Source: Legionella sp. PC1000 (GTDB taxonomy: Bacteria; Pseudomonadota; Gammaproteobacteria; Legionellales; Legionellaceae). From it: a DNA stretch of 64,000 nt. Every line of letters starts with the position of its first letter. Position 1 is the first letter of the stretch. The notes beneath the pieces were generated by a model. It made no database searches. It saw only the letters and a list, made by a program, of their open reading frames with translations, and was not told the DNA's origin. Where the stretch lies: assembly GCF_014109805.1 (NCBI RefSeq), contig NZ_CP059400.1, forward strand, positions 838,001 through 902,000, written 5' to 3'. Position numbers and translations under genes: made by a program. Positions 53,964-63,375 of this stretch are shown piece by piece.

Positions 53964-56181
53964 TCACAGTATTATCCGCCGCAGCCTCAGCGCATTGATA
54001 ATAACTGAAACAGAAGAAAGCGCCATAGCCAGTGCGGCGATGATTGGACTTAATAGTAATCCTGTGAATGGATACAAGATTCCCGCAGCCAAAGGGACAC
54101 CCAATATGTTATAAATAAAAGCGAAGAAAAGATTTTGGCGTATATTACTCATAGTCTCTTCTGACAAACGGCGAGCCTTGGCGATACCACGCAAATCACC
54201 ATGCAATAAGGTAATACCAGCACTCTCAATAGCCACATCAGTCCCTGTTCCCATGGCAATACCAATATCAGCTCGTGCCAGTGCCGGTGCGTCATTCACC
54301 CCATCTCCTGCCATTGCCACGGTGAGTCCTTTCTCTTTTAATTCACTTATAATACGGCTTTTATCCTCGGGCATGATTTCAGCCACTACCTTTTTTATGC
54401 CAAGTGTACCTGCCACAGCTTCTGCTGTTTTTTTACTATCCCCTGTCAGCATATAAATTTCAATGCCGCTTTGTTGAAGAGATCGGATAGTTTCAGGAGT
54501 AGTTGATTTAATTGGATCCTCTACCACCAAAAGAGCTACCGTTTTATCATTGATTGCCATAAACATCACAGAGGCACCTTTGCCACGAAATTCATCTGCC
54601 TTTTCAAAAAGAGAAGCATTATCGTTCCCATGCTCTTGCATTAATTTGATATTACCAATGGCAACACGATGACCATTTACTTTACCCACTACTCCTTTCC
54701 CAGTTGGGGCGTCAAAATCTTGAACTGGTTCAAGAGCCAACTGTTTTTCCTTTGCAGCACTCACGATGGCTTGGGCAAGCGGATGTTCGCTTTGATGTTC
54801 AAGCGATGCTGCTAGCACTAATGCCTCTTCCTCATTTAAGCCTTGATCAGTTACAATCTGCGTCAATTTGGGGTGCCCTTCAGTGAGGGTTCCTGTTTTA
54901 TCTACAACAAGCGTGTTCACCTTTTCCATTCGTTCAAGCGCCTCAGCGTTTTTAATCAATACACCACTCTGAGCACCTTTCCCTACTCCTACCATAATAG
55001 ACATCGGAGTTGCCAAGCCTAAGGCACAGGGACAAGCGATGATTAATACAGATACAGCAGCAATTAAGCCATAGCTAAGTGATGGTTGTGGCCCCAACAA
55101 TGCCCACAAAATAAAAGATAGCATTGCAATTAAAATCACAGCAGGCACAAACCATCCAGATACAGTATCTGCTAAACGTTGAATAGATGCGCGGCTTCGT
55201 TGAGCATCGCTCACCATCTGAACAATACGTGAAAGCATGGTATCACTACCAACGTGAAGTGCTTTCATAACAAAACTACCCGTTTGGTTAATCGTCGCAC
55301 CAATAACTTTAGCACCTGCTTCTTTAGTAACCGGAATAGGCTCCCCAGTCACCATGGATTCATCTACAAAGCTTCGTCCTTCTTGTACTTCACCATCTAC
55401 CGGTATTTTTTCACCAGGGCGAACGCGCAATAAATCACCGATATTAATCCTATCCAGTGATACTTCCTCCTCACTTCCATCATTCTTAATACGATGTGCA
55501 CTGTCAGGTGCTAACTTCAATAAAGCACGGATAGCACTGCCTGTCTGCTCTCTTGCTTTTAATTCCAGCACTTGTCCTAATAAGACAAGGGTAGTAATGA
55601 CAGCTGCCGCTTCAAAATACACAGCGACCACCCCTTCTTGACTTCGAAAAGCTATAGGGAATACCCCAGGCAGCAGTACTGCCACCACACTAAACCCATG
55701 CTACCCCAATACCCATAGCTATTAGAGTAAACATATTCAATTGACGTGTTTTAAGAGTTTGCCAGCCACGCTGAAAAAATGGCCAGCCACACCATAACAC
55801 AACAGGTGTAGCAAATAGCAGTTGAATCCAGTTTGAAACACCGGCAGATATAATGTTTTTCAACAAATGTCCGCCCATCTCCAATACCACAACAGGTAAA
55901 GTAAGAATCACTGCCATCCAAAATCGGCGCCTCATATCAAGGTATTCAGGATTTATTTCACTTTCGGCGGTCACTGTTTCCGGCTCTAAGGCCATACCAC
56001 AAAGAGGGCAAATCCCGGGATTAGTCTGACGTACTTCAGGATGCATGGGGCAAGTATAGATGATTGCACCCTCTGTTTTGGAGGAAGCATCGCGTGACTT
56101 CTGTACCCTATGTTCCTGATGACAACAAGCGTCCTTTTTTCCAGTGTTTGTATGCTTTTGTTGATGATGGTCGTGTTTCAT
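53964..56181 (-). pseudogene. copA: copper-translocating P-type ATPase broken by a frameshift
   Basis: Two pieces of one gene. The 5' part (55690-56181) begins with a His-rich MKHDHHQQKH stretch and a heavy-metal-binding domain (YTCPMHPEV...ICPLCGM), then helices up to [14 protein letters not shown] and a TAG stop. The 3' part (53964-55688) continues VAVLLPG and has all P1B motifs: [30 protein letters not shown] and [11 protein letters not shown]. At the join, GTTTAGTGTGG stands where GTTTATAGTGTGG would restore ...WVYSVVAV, so two bases are missing. Without the frameshift the enzyme (about 738 residues) would export Cu(I)/Ag(I). Either a true pseudogene or a sequencing error. Confidence 0.88.
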
Positions 56182-56228
56182 TGATCACCTATTCGTATTA
56201 GTAGTTTCACTTAAGCAGAGAACATGTT

Positions 56229-56396
56229 TCAATGCCCACCGCCATGGCCACCCGCACTGTGTCCACCATAGCCTCCATCGACCTCAGTCTCTTGCGAGCC
56301 ATGCTTCATGGCACCATCACAGGCACTTAAAAAGAACGCTGCCCCGATTAGTCCAACAAAAACAATAAACACCCTCATTGTTTTAAAAATTGACAT
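56229..56396 (-). CDS. tiny lipoprotein with Gly/His-rich tail
   Basis: A 55-residue lipoprotein. AAGGAG precedes the ATG at 56396 at ideal spacing. Signal MSIFKTMRVFIVFVGLIGAAF with lipobox LSAC; the mature part of ~28 residues includes ETEVDGG and ends GGHSAGGHGGGH. The tail strongly suggests metal binding at the outer membrane. It lies between prs (38 bases upstream) and the copper ATPase (48 bases downstream), inside the leftward copper operon. Confidence 0.75.
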   Translation of the reverse strand: MSIFKTMRVFIVFVGLIGAAFFLSACDGAMKHGSQETEVDGGYGGHSAGGHGGGH

Positions 56397-56434
56397 GTAA
56401 CACTCCTTGTAAATAATAAATGTAATCGTCTTAC

Positions 56435-57340
56435 TTATCCTTTTAAAGCCTTTGCTAGTTTGTTTTTTACTAACTCCTCCACAATCAAATCACTCACATC
56501 AATGGTATTGGTTATATGACTTACCGTATTACAAGTAATGATTTGCGTGCCTTCCATTTCTGATAATAGGGAATAGGCATCTTCTGCAAAAAGCGCATGC
56601 ACACCAATGCAAGTCACTGACTTAACTCCTAAATCTTGCAAATGCTTCACCGTTACTATCATGGTTCTGGCTGTGGAAATAATGTCATCGACGAGTACCG
56701 GCGTAGAGGATTGAAGCGTGGGGACAGTAGGCACGGAAATCACCACCTCTTTATCACCCCGTCTCTTTTTTTCCAAAATCACATAGGGAAAATCTCCCTT
56801 TTCTGCAATGTCGGCAACCCATTGCTGACTTTCCATATCGGGCCCAATAAGCACTGGCTTATTAATGTGGCTTGTAATCCATCTCGATATATTTGAAGTA
56901 GCATGTAAGACAAAAGTAGGAATGGAGTAGACTTCATCTAAAGAGTTATAACGATGCAAATGGGGGTCGATGGTCATGAGCCAATCAAATGAAGTGGAGA
57001 GTAATTCAGCAAAATAACGCGACGTAATCCCTTCACCCTGATGAAAACGTATATCTTGACGTAAATACGGAAGATAAGGGGCAATCAAGCCGATTTTTTT
57101 AGCTCCTAATTCTTTAGCTGTTTTAGCAAAAAACAGCAAAGGCAGTATTTTTCCATCGGGTCGGTTTAAGCTATCCACTACAATGAGGCTGCGATTTTTA
57201 ACTTCCGAATTAATTTTTACGTACCACTCTGTATCTGGAAAACGATGCAACGTGACATCACCCACCTCCACTTGAAGCGCTTCTTTTAAACGTCTACTGA
57301 TTTCTGAAGCATCAAATAATGAAAATAAAATGGGCTTCAA
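56435..57340 (-). CDS. prs: ribose-phosphate pyrophosphokinase
   Basis: A 301-residue PRPP synthetase homologue that transfers pyrophosphate from ATP to ribose 5-phosphate. Visible motifs are the catalytic flexible loop RQDIRFHQGEGITSRY, DPHLHRY, and the PRPP loop VDDIISTARTM. Slightly shorter than housekeeping PrsA (~315 residues) and divergent, so probably a second, specialised copy. Its start overlaps the end of the phosphorylase gene by four bases. Together they would interconvert nucleotides and ribose phosphates. Confidence 0.9.
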   Translation of the reverse strand: MKPILFSLFDASEISRRLKEALQVEVGDVTLHRFPDTEWYVKINSEVKNRSLIVVDSLNRPDGKILPLLFFAKTAKELGAKKIGLIAPYLPYLRQDIRFHQGEGITSRYFAELLSTSFDWLMTIDPHLHRYNSLDEVYSIPTFVLHATSNISRWITSHINKPVLIGPDMESQQWVADIAEKGDFPYVILEKKRRGDKEVVISVPTVPTLQSSTPVLVDDIISTARTMIVTVKHLQDLGVKSVTCIGVHALFAEDAYSLLSEMEGTQIITCNTVSHITNTIDVSDLIVEELVKNKLAKALKG

Positions 57341-58851
57341 GGCTTCTCTCCCAGAACAATGGTATTTTGTTTATCGCGAATAAAATCGCGAGCATAAGTC
57401 ATCTCTCCTGAAGACTCTGAATGGATGGTGAACAAAGGCTGTCCTTTTTCAACTTGGTCGCCAATATGAACATGCAAATCAACCCCTGCTGATTTAGACT
57501 TAGGGGCCCCTGCAAGCTTGGCAATTTTTGCGAGAATTCGATTGTCAATGAGAGATACTTTACCTGCTTTCTCAGCACCAATAGGGTGAGTAAAACGTGC
57601 CGCCGTCAATTCCCGCATGCCTCCTTGTGCCTCACAAATCGCCTGAAATTTTTTAAACGCCTCTCCGCTATCTAATAATTGTTTGGCTATCGATTGACCT
57701 AAGCCAGGTTGTACTGTTGATGAAAATTCCAGTACTGCTCCTGCAAGAGTTAATGATTTTTCGCGCAAATCCTTTGGGGCATGAGGCAATCCTTGTAATA
57801 CCGCCAACACATCGCGTGCTTCCAGGGAAGGGCCAATACCATTTCCTATCGGTTGTGCGCCATCAGTAATTAGGGTATGGACCACAAGGCCTAACTGTTT
57901 TCCTACTTCTTCAAGGGATTGCTTAAGAAGTAAAGCCCTGGACTTATTTCTGACTTTTGCGGTAGGTCCCACTGGAATATCAATAACGGCATGGGTTGCT
58001 CCTGTGGCAATTTTTTTAGAAAGGATTGAGGCGACCAATTGACCTTCACTATCTAACTCAAGAGCACGCTCCACCCGAATAAGCACATCATCGGCAGGGC
58101 TTAAGCTCACAGCACCTCCCCAAACGATACAACCGTTTTCCTTTTCAACCACGTGACACATAGCCTTTGGGCTCAGTGACACCGGTGCTAAAGTTTCCAT
58201 TGTATCTGCAGTACCTGCTGGAGAAGTAATTGCCCGAGAGGAAGTTTTTGGGATAATCAAGCCAAAAGCAGCTACAATGGGAACCACAACAAGGGTGGTG
58301 CGATTTCCTGGCAAACCACCAACACAATGCTTGTCTACAATCAAAGGAGATGACCAGGATAAGCGATCGCCACTGTCAATCATGGCTTTTGTAAGTTTCA
58401 TGATTTCAGTATTGCTTAAACGTTCTGCGGCACTGGCCGCTAAAAAAGCAGAAATTTGCAAATCAGAAAGACGACCATTTAAAACGTCATCAACGATGGC
58501 TTTGATTTGTTTAAAAGAGAGTTCATTACCATAAATCTTCGTATGCACATAACTTAATGATTCCAGAGGTTTAGGATGGGATAATTGGATTTCATCCCCT
58601 TCTTTAGCATTTAAAGAATCCCAGGCATAGTGTGACAAGCTGGCTTCCCCGGGCTTAAGCAGCTCTGAGGTAACGACATTAAGCGTTGCGATAATGGAGC
58701 GTTTGCCAAGGGTCACTTGAATACGTGTCTGCACTTCAAAGCCTTCTGCATGACACACATGACAATCCTCTCGCATGTAAATAATGGCTTCATGATACGT
58801 CTTGATGCCTAAATATTTTAAACGCAAGGCATGACCCACTTCTTTTGTCAC
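57337..58851 (-). CDS. deoA: AMP/thymidine phosphorylase (archaeal-type long form)
   Basis: A 504-residue phosphorylase. The family signature is DKHCVGGLPGNRTTLVVVP, followed by PKTSSRAITSPAGTADTMETL, the pattern of archaeal AMP phosphorylase rather than classical DeoA. The extra N-terminal ~85 residues are also typical of that form. AMP phosphorylase converts NMP plus phosphate to ribose 1,5-bisphosphate and free base. Bacterial homologues are usually annotated as putative thymidine phosphorylase. Coupled by four-base overlaps to the upstream metallo-hydrolase and downstream prs. Specificity for AMP over thymidine is probable but unproved. Confidence 0.88.
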   Translation of the reverse strand: MTKEVGHALRLKYLGIKTYHEAIIYMREDCHVCHAEGFEVQTRIQVTLGKRSIIATLNVVTSELLKPGEASLSHYAWDSLNAKEGDEIQLSHPKPLESLSYVHTKIYGNELSFKQIKAIVDDVLNGRLSDLQISAFLAASAAERLSNTEIMKLTKAMIDSGDRLSWSSPLIVDKHCVGGLPGNRTTLVVVPIVAAFGLIIPKTSSRAITSPAGTADTMETLAPVSLSPKAMCHVVEKENGCIVWGGAVSLSPADDVLIRVERALELDSEGQLVASILSKKIATGATHAVIDIPVGPTAKVRNKSRALLLKQSLEEVGKQLGLVVHTLITDGAQPIGNGIGPSLEARDVLAVLQGLPHAPKDLREKSLTLAGAVLEFSSTVQPGLGQSIAKQLLDSGEAFKKFQAICEAQGGMRELTAARFTHPIGAEKAGKVSLIDNRILAKIAKLAGAPKSKSAGVDLHVHIGDQVEKGQPLFTIHSESSGEMTYARDFIRDKQNTIVLGEKP

Positions 58852-60209
58852 GACAAATCCTCCACATGCTGGTAAGAAGGAATCATGCAGGTGAAACCAA
58901 ATTGCTGTTCAATCTTGTCTTTGAGCGATTGTGCACTGTGAGGTTCACCATGAGTGATAAAGACTTTTTTGGGTGGCCGAATAAAGTGCTTTAGCCAACC
59001 TAACAGTTCCTGATAATCGGCATGCGCAGAAGTACTGCTCATGACAACGACCTTGGCGCGTATAGGAATCATACTACCATGAATTTTGACCTCACGTTCC
59101 CCATTGACAATCCTAGCACCACGAGTGCCTCCTGCTTGAAAGCCGGTAAAAAGAAGGGTGCTCTTAGGATCAGGGGCAAAGGCTTTCAAATGATGCACAA
59201 TACGACCACCCTGGGCCATCCCACTGGCGGCTATAATGATTTGAGGCATTTTATGACGATCGAGTTCTTTTGACTCCTCAGGGGTATTGATATAAGTAGC
59301 TGCGTTACATAAGCCATGGCATTGTTCCTCATTTAAACGATGATCCTCTTTATAAGTGCAGAGCAAATGGGTCGCATTGATGGCCATTGGGCTGTCTAAA
59401 AACACTGGAACGTCTTTGTGAACCTCTCCTTTTTGTTTCAGTTGATAAATAAAATAAAGAAGACTTTGCGCACGCCCTACGGCAAAGGCTGGAATGACGA
59501 CAGAACCCCCTCGTTTGATGGTTGTATTAATCACTTGCCCCATTTGCGGCAACGGATCAGTTGCATCATGCAATCGGTCGCCATAAGTGGATTCCATGAC
59601 CAGATAATCCGCTTCTTGAATGGGAGTTGGTGCCTTCATGACCGAATCATAAGGTCGACCAATATCCCCGCTAAACAAAAGGGAACACTTACTTGTTTTT
59701 ATTTTGATCATCGCGGCACCCACGATGTGTCCTGCACGATGAAATTCGAAACTAAATCCATTAAATAATTGGTGCGGCGCATTAAAATCAACGGTTTCAA
59801 AATGGTTTAATGCCGTTCTAGCGTCTTTTTCGGTATAAAGAGGAAGCGCTGGCTTATGTTTCGAGAACCCGTATTTATTGGCTAATCGTGCTTCTTCTTC
59901 CTGAAGATGACCACTATCCGGTAATAAAATAGCACACAATGCTTTTGTACCGGGTGTTGCATAGATTTTTCCTTGAAATCCATTTTTTACTAATAGGGGC
60001 AAATAACCGGTGTGGTCAATATGCGCATGAGTGATAATCACAGCATCAATATCGCGCGGGTCAATAGGCAATGAAGCCCAGTTACGTAATCGTAATTCTT
60101 TATACCCTTGAAAAAGACCACAATCGATGAGAATTTTTTTAGAATCGATGGTCAAAAGGTATTTTGAACCAGTAACGGTTTGGGTTGCCCCTAAGAACGT
60201 TAATTTCAT
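58848..60209 (-). CDS. beta-CASP metallo-beta-lactamase-fold RNA nuclease
   Basis: A 453-residue protein in the RNA exonuclease/endonuclease (Ysh1/CPSF73-like) family. THAHIDHTGYLP is the zinc motif; SGDIGRP, the beta-CASP insert, SAHADYQELLGWL and FITHGEP follow. The ATG at 60209 with GGAGG nearby starts MKLTFLGATQTVTGS, the natural beginning; the open frame extends to 60260, but that part overlaps cusA. Four-base overlaps link it to the phosphorylase downstream and to cusA upstream. Likely an RNA-processing enzyme; why it sits in a copper operon is unclear. Confidence 0.9.
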   Translation of the reverse strand: MKLTFLGATQTVTGSKYLLTIDSKKILIDCGLFQGYKELRLRNWASLPIDPRDIDAVIITHAHIDHTGYLPLLVKNGFQGKIYATPGTKALCAILLPDSGHLQEEEARLANKYGFSKHKPALPLYTEKDARTALNHFETVDFNAPHQLFNGFSFEFHRAGHIVGAAMIKIKTSKCSLLFSGDIGRPYDSVMKAPTPIQEADYLVMESTYGDRLHDATDPLPQMGQVINTTIKRGGSVVIPAFAVGRAQSLLYFIYQLKQKGEVHKDVPVFLDSPMAINATHLLCTYKEDHRLNEEQCHGLCNAATYINTPEESKELDRHKMPQIIIAASGMAQGGRIVHHLKAFAPDPKSTLLFTGFQAGGTRGARIVNGEREVKIHGSMIPIRAKVVVMSSTSAHADYQELLGWLKHFIRPPKKVFITHGEPHSAQSLKDKIEQQFGFTCMIPSYQHVEDLS

Positions 60210-63200
60210 CTTGCCTCCATTAGACTTCCTTGTTTTTTCAAATCCACTTGCCAGCGCCACATCACATAAACCACGGGAATCACAATTAAAGTCAGCAATA
60301 GTGCTGAAAAAATCCCACCCACCATGGGAGCCGCGAGGCGTTTCATCACATCAGCACCAATACCTGTCGCCCACATCACCGGTAACAAACCCAGTATATT
60401 CGCAAGCCCTGCCATCGCCATAGGGCGAATACGCGATACGGCGCATTGCTGCACCGTTTGAATCAAGTCCGGCAAGGTTTTGAGTAATCCTTTTTCTTTT
60501 TGCTCGTTGTAATCAGAATCAAGGTAAGCGAGCATCACCGCACTCGTTTCAGCAGCCACTCCAGCAAGTGCAATCATCCCAACCCAGACCGCGATACTCA
60601 TGTTGTACCCTAATAGAAGGAGCAGCAAAAATCCGCCAAGTAGAGCAAAGGGTACACCTAGCATCACCATCAATGTCTCAGTGATGGTGCGGAAGGTAAA
60701 GTAAAACAAAATAAAAATAATGGCTAAGGTGAGTGGTACAAAAATTTTAAGTCGTTCATACACGCGTTGCATGAATTCGTATTGACCTGACCAGGCAAGC
60801 GTGTAGCCCGGGGGTAATGTGACTTTTGCCTTGACCACTTGCTTTAACTCTTCCACGTAGCTTCCAATGTCTCGTCCGCTAATATCAATGAACACATAAC
60901 CTGCTAACATCGCATTCTCATCGCGAACCATGGCAGGACCTGAACGAAAGGTTAAAGTCACCAATTGAGCAATAGGTATTTCAGCACCACTGGGTGTTTT
61001 CACTAAAATACGATTGATCTTATCCGGATCATCGCGTAATTCTCGCAAATAACGCACATTAACAGGATAACGTTCACGGCCTTCAATTGTGGTCGCTATG
61101 TTTTCACCACCCACGGCTGATTCGATGATACGATTGACATCCATAATGGTTAAACCATAGCGCGCAAGCTCGTCTCGATGGATGTCAAAATCAAGAAAAT
61201 ACCCTCCAGCCACCCGTTCCGCATACACCGTACTTGTCCCCGGTACTTCTTTGGCTACCATTTCGATTTCTTTGCCAATGGCTTCAATTTTTTTAATGTC
61301 AGGACCAAAAACTTTAATCCCTACAGCGGTTCGAATTCCTGTGGTGAGCATGTCATTACGCGCTTTAATGGGCATAGTCCAGGCATTGCTCACACCGGGA
61401 AATTGCAAGGCTTTGTCCATCTCAGCGACCAGGCTTTCATAGGTCACGCTTTTGCGCCAAAATTTCTTAGGCTTAAGTTCAACAATCACTTCCATCATGC
61501 TAAAAGGAGAAGGATCGGTTGACGTATTAGCCCGTCCCGTTTTTCCAAACACATAAGCCACTTCCGGGAATGATTTTAATTTCTTATCCATTTCCTGGAG
61601 CAGTTCTGTGGCTTGTGTGACCGATATGCCAGGTAAAGTAACAGGCATATATAAAATCGTACCTTCATACAGAGGCGGCATGAATTCTGAGCCAATGAGT
61701 TTATAGAGGGGAACCGTGGCTAATGCTGCTACCACAGCAATCGCTACTACAACACCACGGTAATGCAGTGCTAATTTCAAAACTGGTGCGTACATTTTTT
61801 GCATCACGCGGGTAATGGGATGTTTTTGCTCGGGGATGATACGCCCACGCACCAAAATAGGTAATAACATGGGGATTAAAGTAATGGCCAGCAAAGCACT
61901 CATAAAAATGGCTAAATTTTTTGTATAGGCCAAGGGTGAGAATAACCGTCCTTCTTGGGCCTCCAGGGTAAAAACCGGCATAAACGATATGGCAATAACC
62001 ACTAATGATGCAAAAATGGCAGGGCCTACTTCTTTCGCTGAATCAATCAACACTTTGTTGCGATCGCCGGGACTTCCTTTTGCTTCCCAATCGGCTAACC
62101 GTTTGTGTGCGTTATCGACCATGATAATGGCCGCATCCACCATATCCCCAACCGCCACAATGATGCCGCCAATGGACATGATATTAAGGCCGATATTGAA
62201 AAAATAAATGGGAATAAACGAAATCAAAATAGCAAGCGGCAAAGTAATAATTGGAATCAAAGCGGAACGAAAATGCCCCAAGAAAACAATGATTAATAAC
62301 CCAACCACCACAAGTTCTTCAATCAAATTCCAGTTGGCCGTTGAAATGGCTTCTCGAATCAGATTACTGCGGTCATACACATTGACCATTTTTATTCCTT
62401 CTGGAATGGCAGTAGCCAATTCTTTGAGCTTATCCTTGATTCGACCAATCACTTCCAAAACGTCTTCCCCAAAACGCATGATGACGATGCCACCAACGGT
62501 TTCGCCTTGACCATTTAAATCGACCACACCACGACGCATGTCTGAGCCTAGCTGCACGGTTGCCACATCTCGTAATAAAATCGGCGTCCCATTGGCATTC
62601 GTACCAATGGCTATTTTTTCAATATCATCTGTCGACGTGATATAGCCTCGTCCACGAACCATGTACTCTGTCCCTGAAAATTCAATGACACGCCCACCAG
62701 TATCATTATTGCTCATACGAATTTTTTCAATAATTTGGGGTACAGAAAGTTTATAGGAAAGTACTTTGACGGGATCTAAATTAATTTGATACTGCTTAAC
62801 AAAACCACCCACGGTGGCGACCTCTGATACACCAGGTATAGCTCTTAACCAATAACTTAAATACCAATCTTGAAAAGTGCGTAAATCGGCCAGATTATGC
62901 TTCCCGCTTTCATCCACTAAGGCGTATTGATAAATCCAACCGACTGGTGTGGCATCAGGACCTAATTGAGGGGTCACCCCTTCAGGCAGTTTTCCGCTCA
63001 ATTGGCTCATGTATTCTAATACGCGCGAGCGTGCCCAATAAATATCGGTTCCATCTTTAAAAATGATGTACACGTAAGAAAAGCCAAAATCAGAAAAACC
63101 ACGCACAGCTACGACATTCGGTGCAGATAATAATGCTGTTACAATGGGATAAGTGACTTGATCTTCCACCAGATCCGGTGCTCTGCCCATCCATGTGGTA

Positions 63201-63349
63201 TACACAATCACTTGCGTATCCGAAATATCAGGCAAAGCATCCATGCGAGTATTTTTTAAACCCCACCAACCGCCCAAGGAGAACCCCACGACAAATAGCA
63301 ACACGATAAATCGATTGTTTGCGCAGAATTCAATTATTTTCTCAACCAT
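60206..63349 (-). CDS. cusA: Cu(I)/Ag(I) RND efflux pump CusA
   Basis: A 1047-residue RND pump of the CusA type. The N-terminus MDALPDISDTQVIVYTTWMGRAPDLVEDQVTYP is highly characteristic, and GFSDFGFSYVYIIFKDGTDIYWAR fits. The helix-4 region reads GGIIVAVGDMVDAAIIMVDN. Many Met residues lie in the periplasmic cleft region (MPPLYEGTILYMPVTLPG). It differs clearly from the divalent-type HelA at 28-31 kb. Full length. AAAGGA precedes the ATG. Forms a tripartite pump with the CusB fragment upstream. Confidence 0.93.
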   Translation of the reverse strand: MVEKIIEFCANNRFIVLLFVVGFSLGGWWGLKNTRMDALPDISDTQVIVYTTWMGRAPDLVEDQVTYPIVTALLSAPNVVAVRGFSDFGFSYVYIIFKDGTDIYWARSRVLEYMSQLSGKLPEGVTPQLGPDATPVGWIYQYALVDESGKHNLADLRTFQDWYLSYWLRAIPGVSEVATVGGFVKQYQINLDPVKVLSYKLSVPQIIEKIRMSNNDTGGRVIEFSGTEYMVRGRGYITSTDDIEKIAIGTNANGTPILLRDVATVQLGSDMRRGVVDLNGQGETVGGIVIMRFGEDVLEVIGRIKDKLKELATAIPEGIKMVNVYDRSNLIREAISTANWNLIEELVVVGLLIIVFLGHFRSALIPIITLPLAILISFIPIYFFNIGLNIMSIGGIIVAVGDMVDAAIIMVDNAHKRLADWEAKGSPGDRNKVLIDSAKEVGPAIFASLVVIAISFMPVFTLEAQEGRLFSPLAYTKNLAIFMSALLAITLIPMLLPILVRGRIIPEQKHPITRVMQKMYAPVLKLALHYRGVVVAIAVVAALATVPLYKLIGSEFMPPLYEGTILYMPVTLPGISVTQATELLQEMDKKLKSFPEVAYVFGKTGRANTSTDPSPFSMMEVIVELKPKKFWRKSVTYESLVAEMDKALQFPGVSNAWTMPIKARNDMLTTGIRTAVGIKVFGPDIKKIEAIGKEIEMVAKEVPGTSTVYAERVAGGYFLDFDIHRDELARYGLTIMDVNRIIESAVGGENIATTIEGRERYPVNVRYLRELRDDPDKINRILVKTPSGAEIPIAQLVTLTFRSGPAMVRDENAMLAGYVFIDISGRDIGSYVEELKQVVKAKVTLPPGYTLAWSGQYEFMQRVYERLKIFVPLTLAIIFILFYFTFRTITETLMVMLGVPFALLGGFLLLLLLGYNMSIAVWVGMIALAGVAAETSAVMLAYLDSDYNEQKEKGLLKTLPDLIQTVQQCAVSRIRPMAMAGLANILGLLPVMWATGIGADVMKRLAAPMVGGIFSALLLTLIVIPVVYVMWRWQVDLKKQGSLMEAR

Positions 63350-63375
63350 GTAAATCCTTTTATCGTATTAATGCG

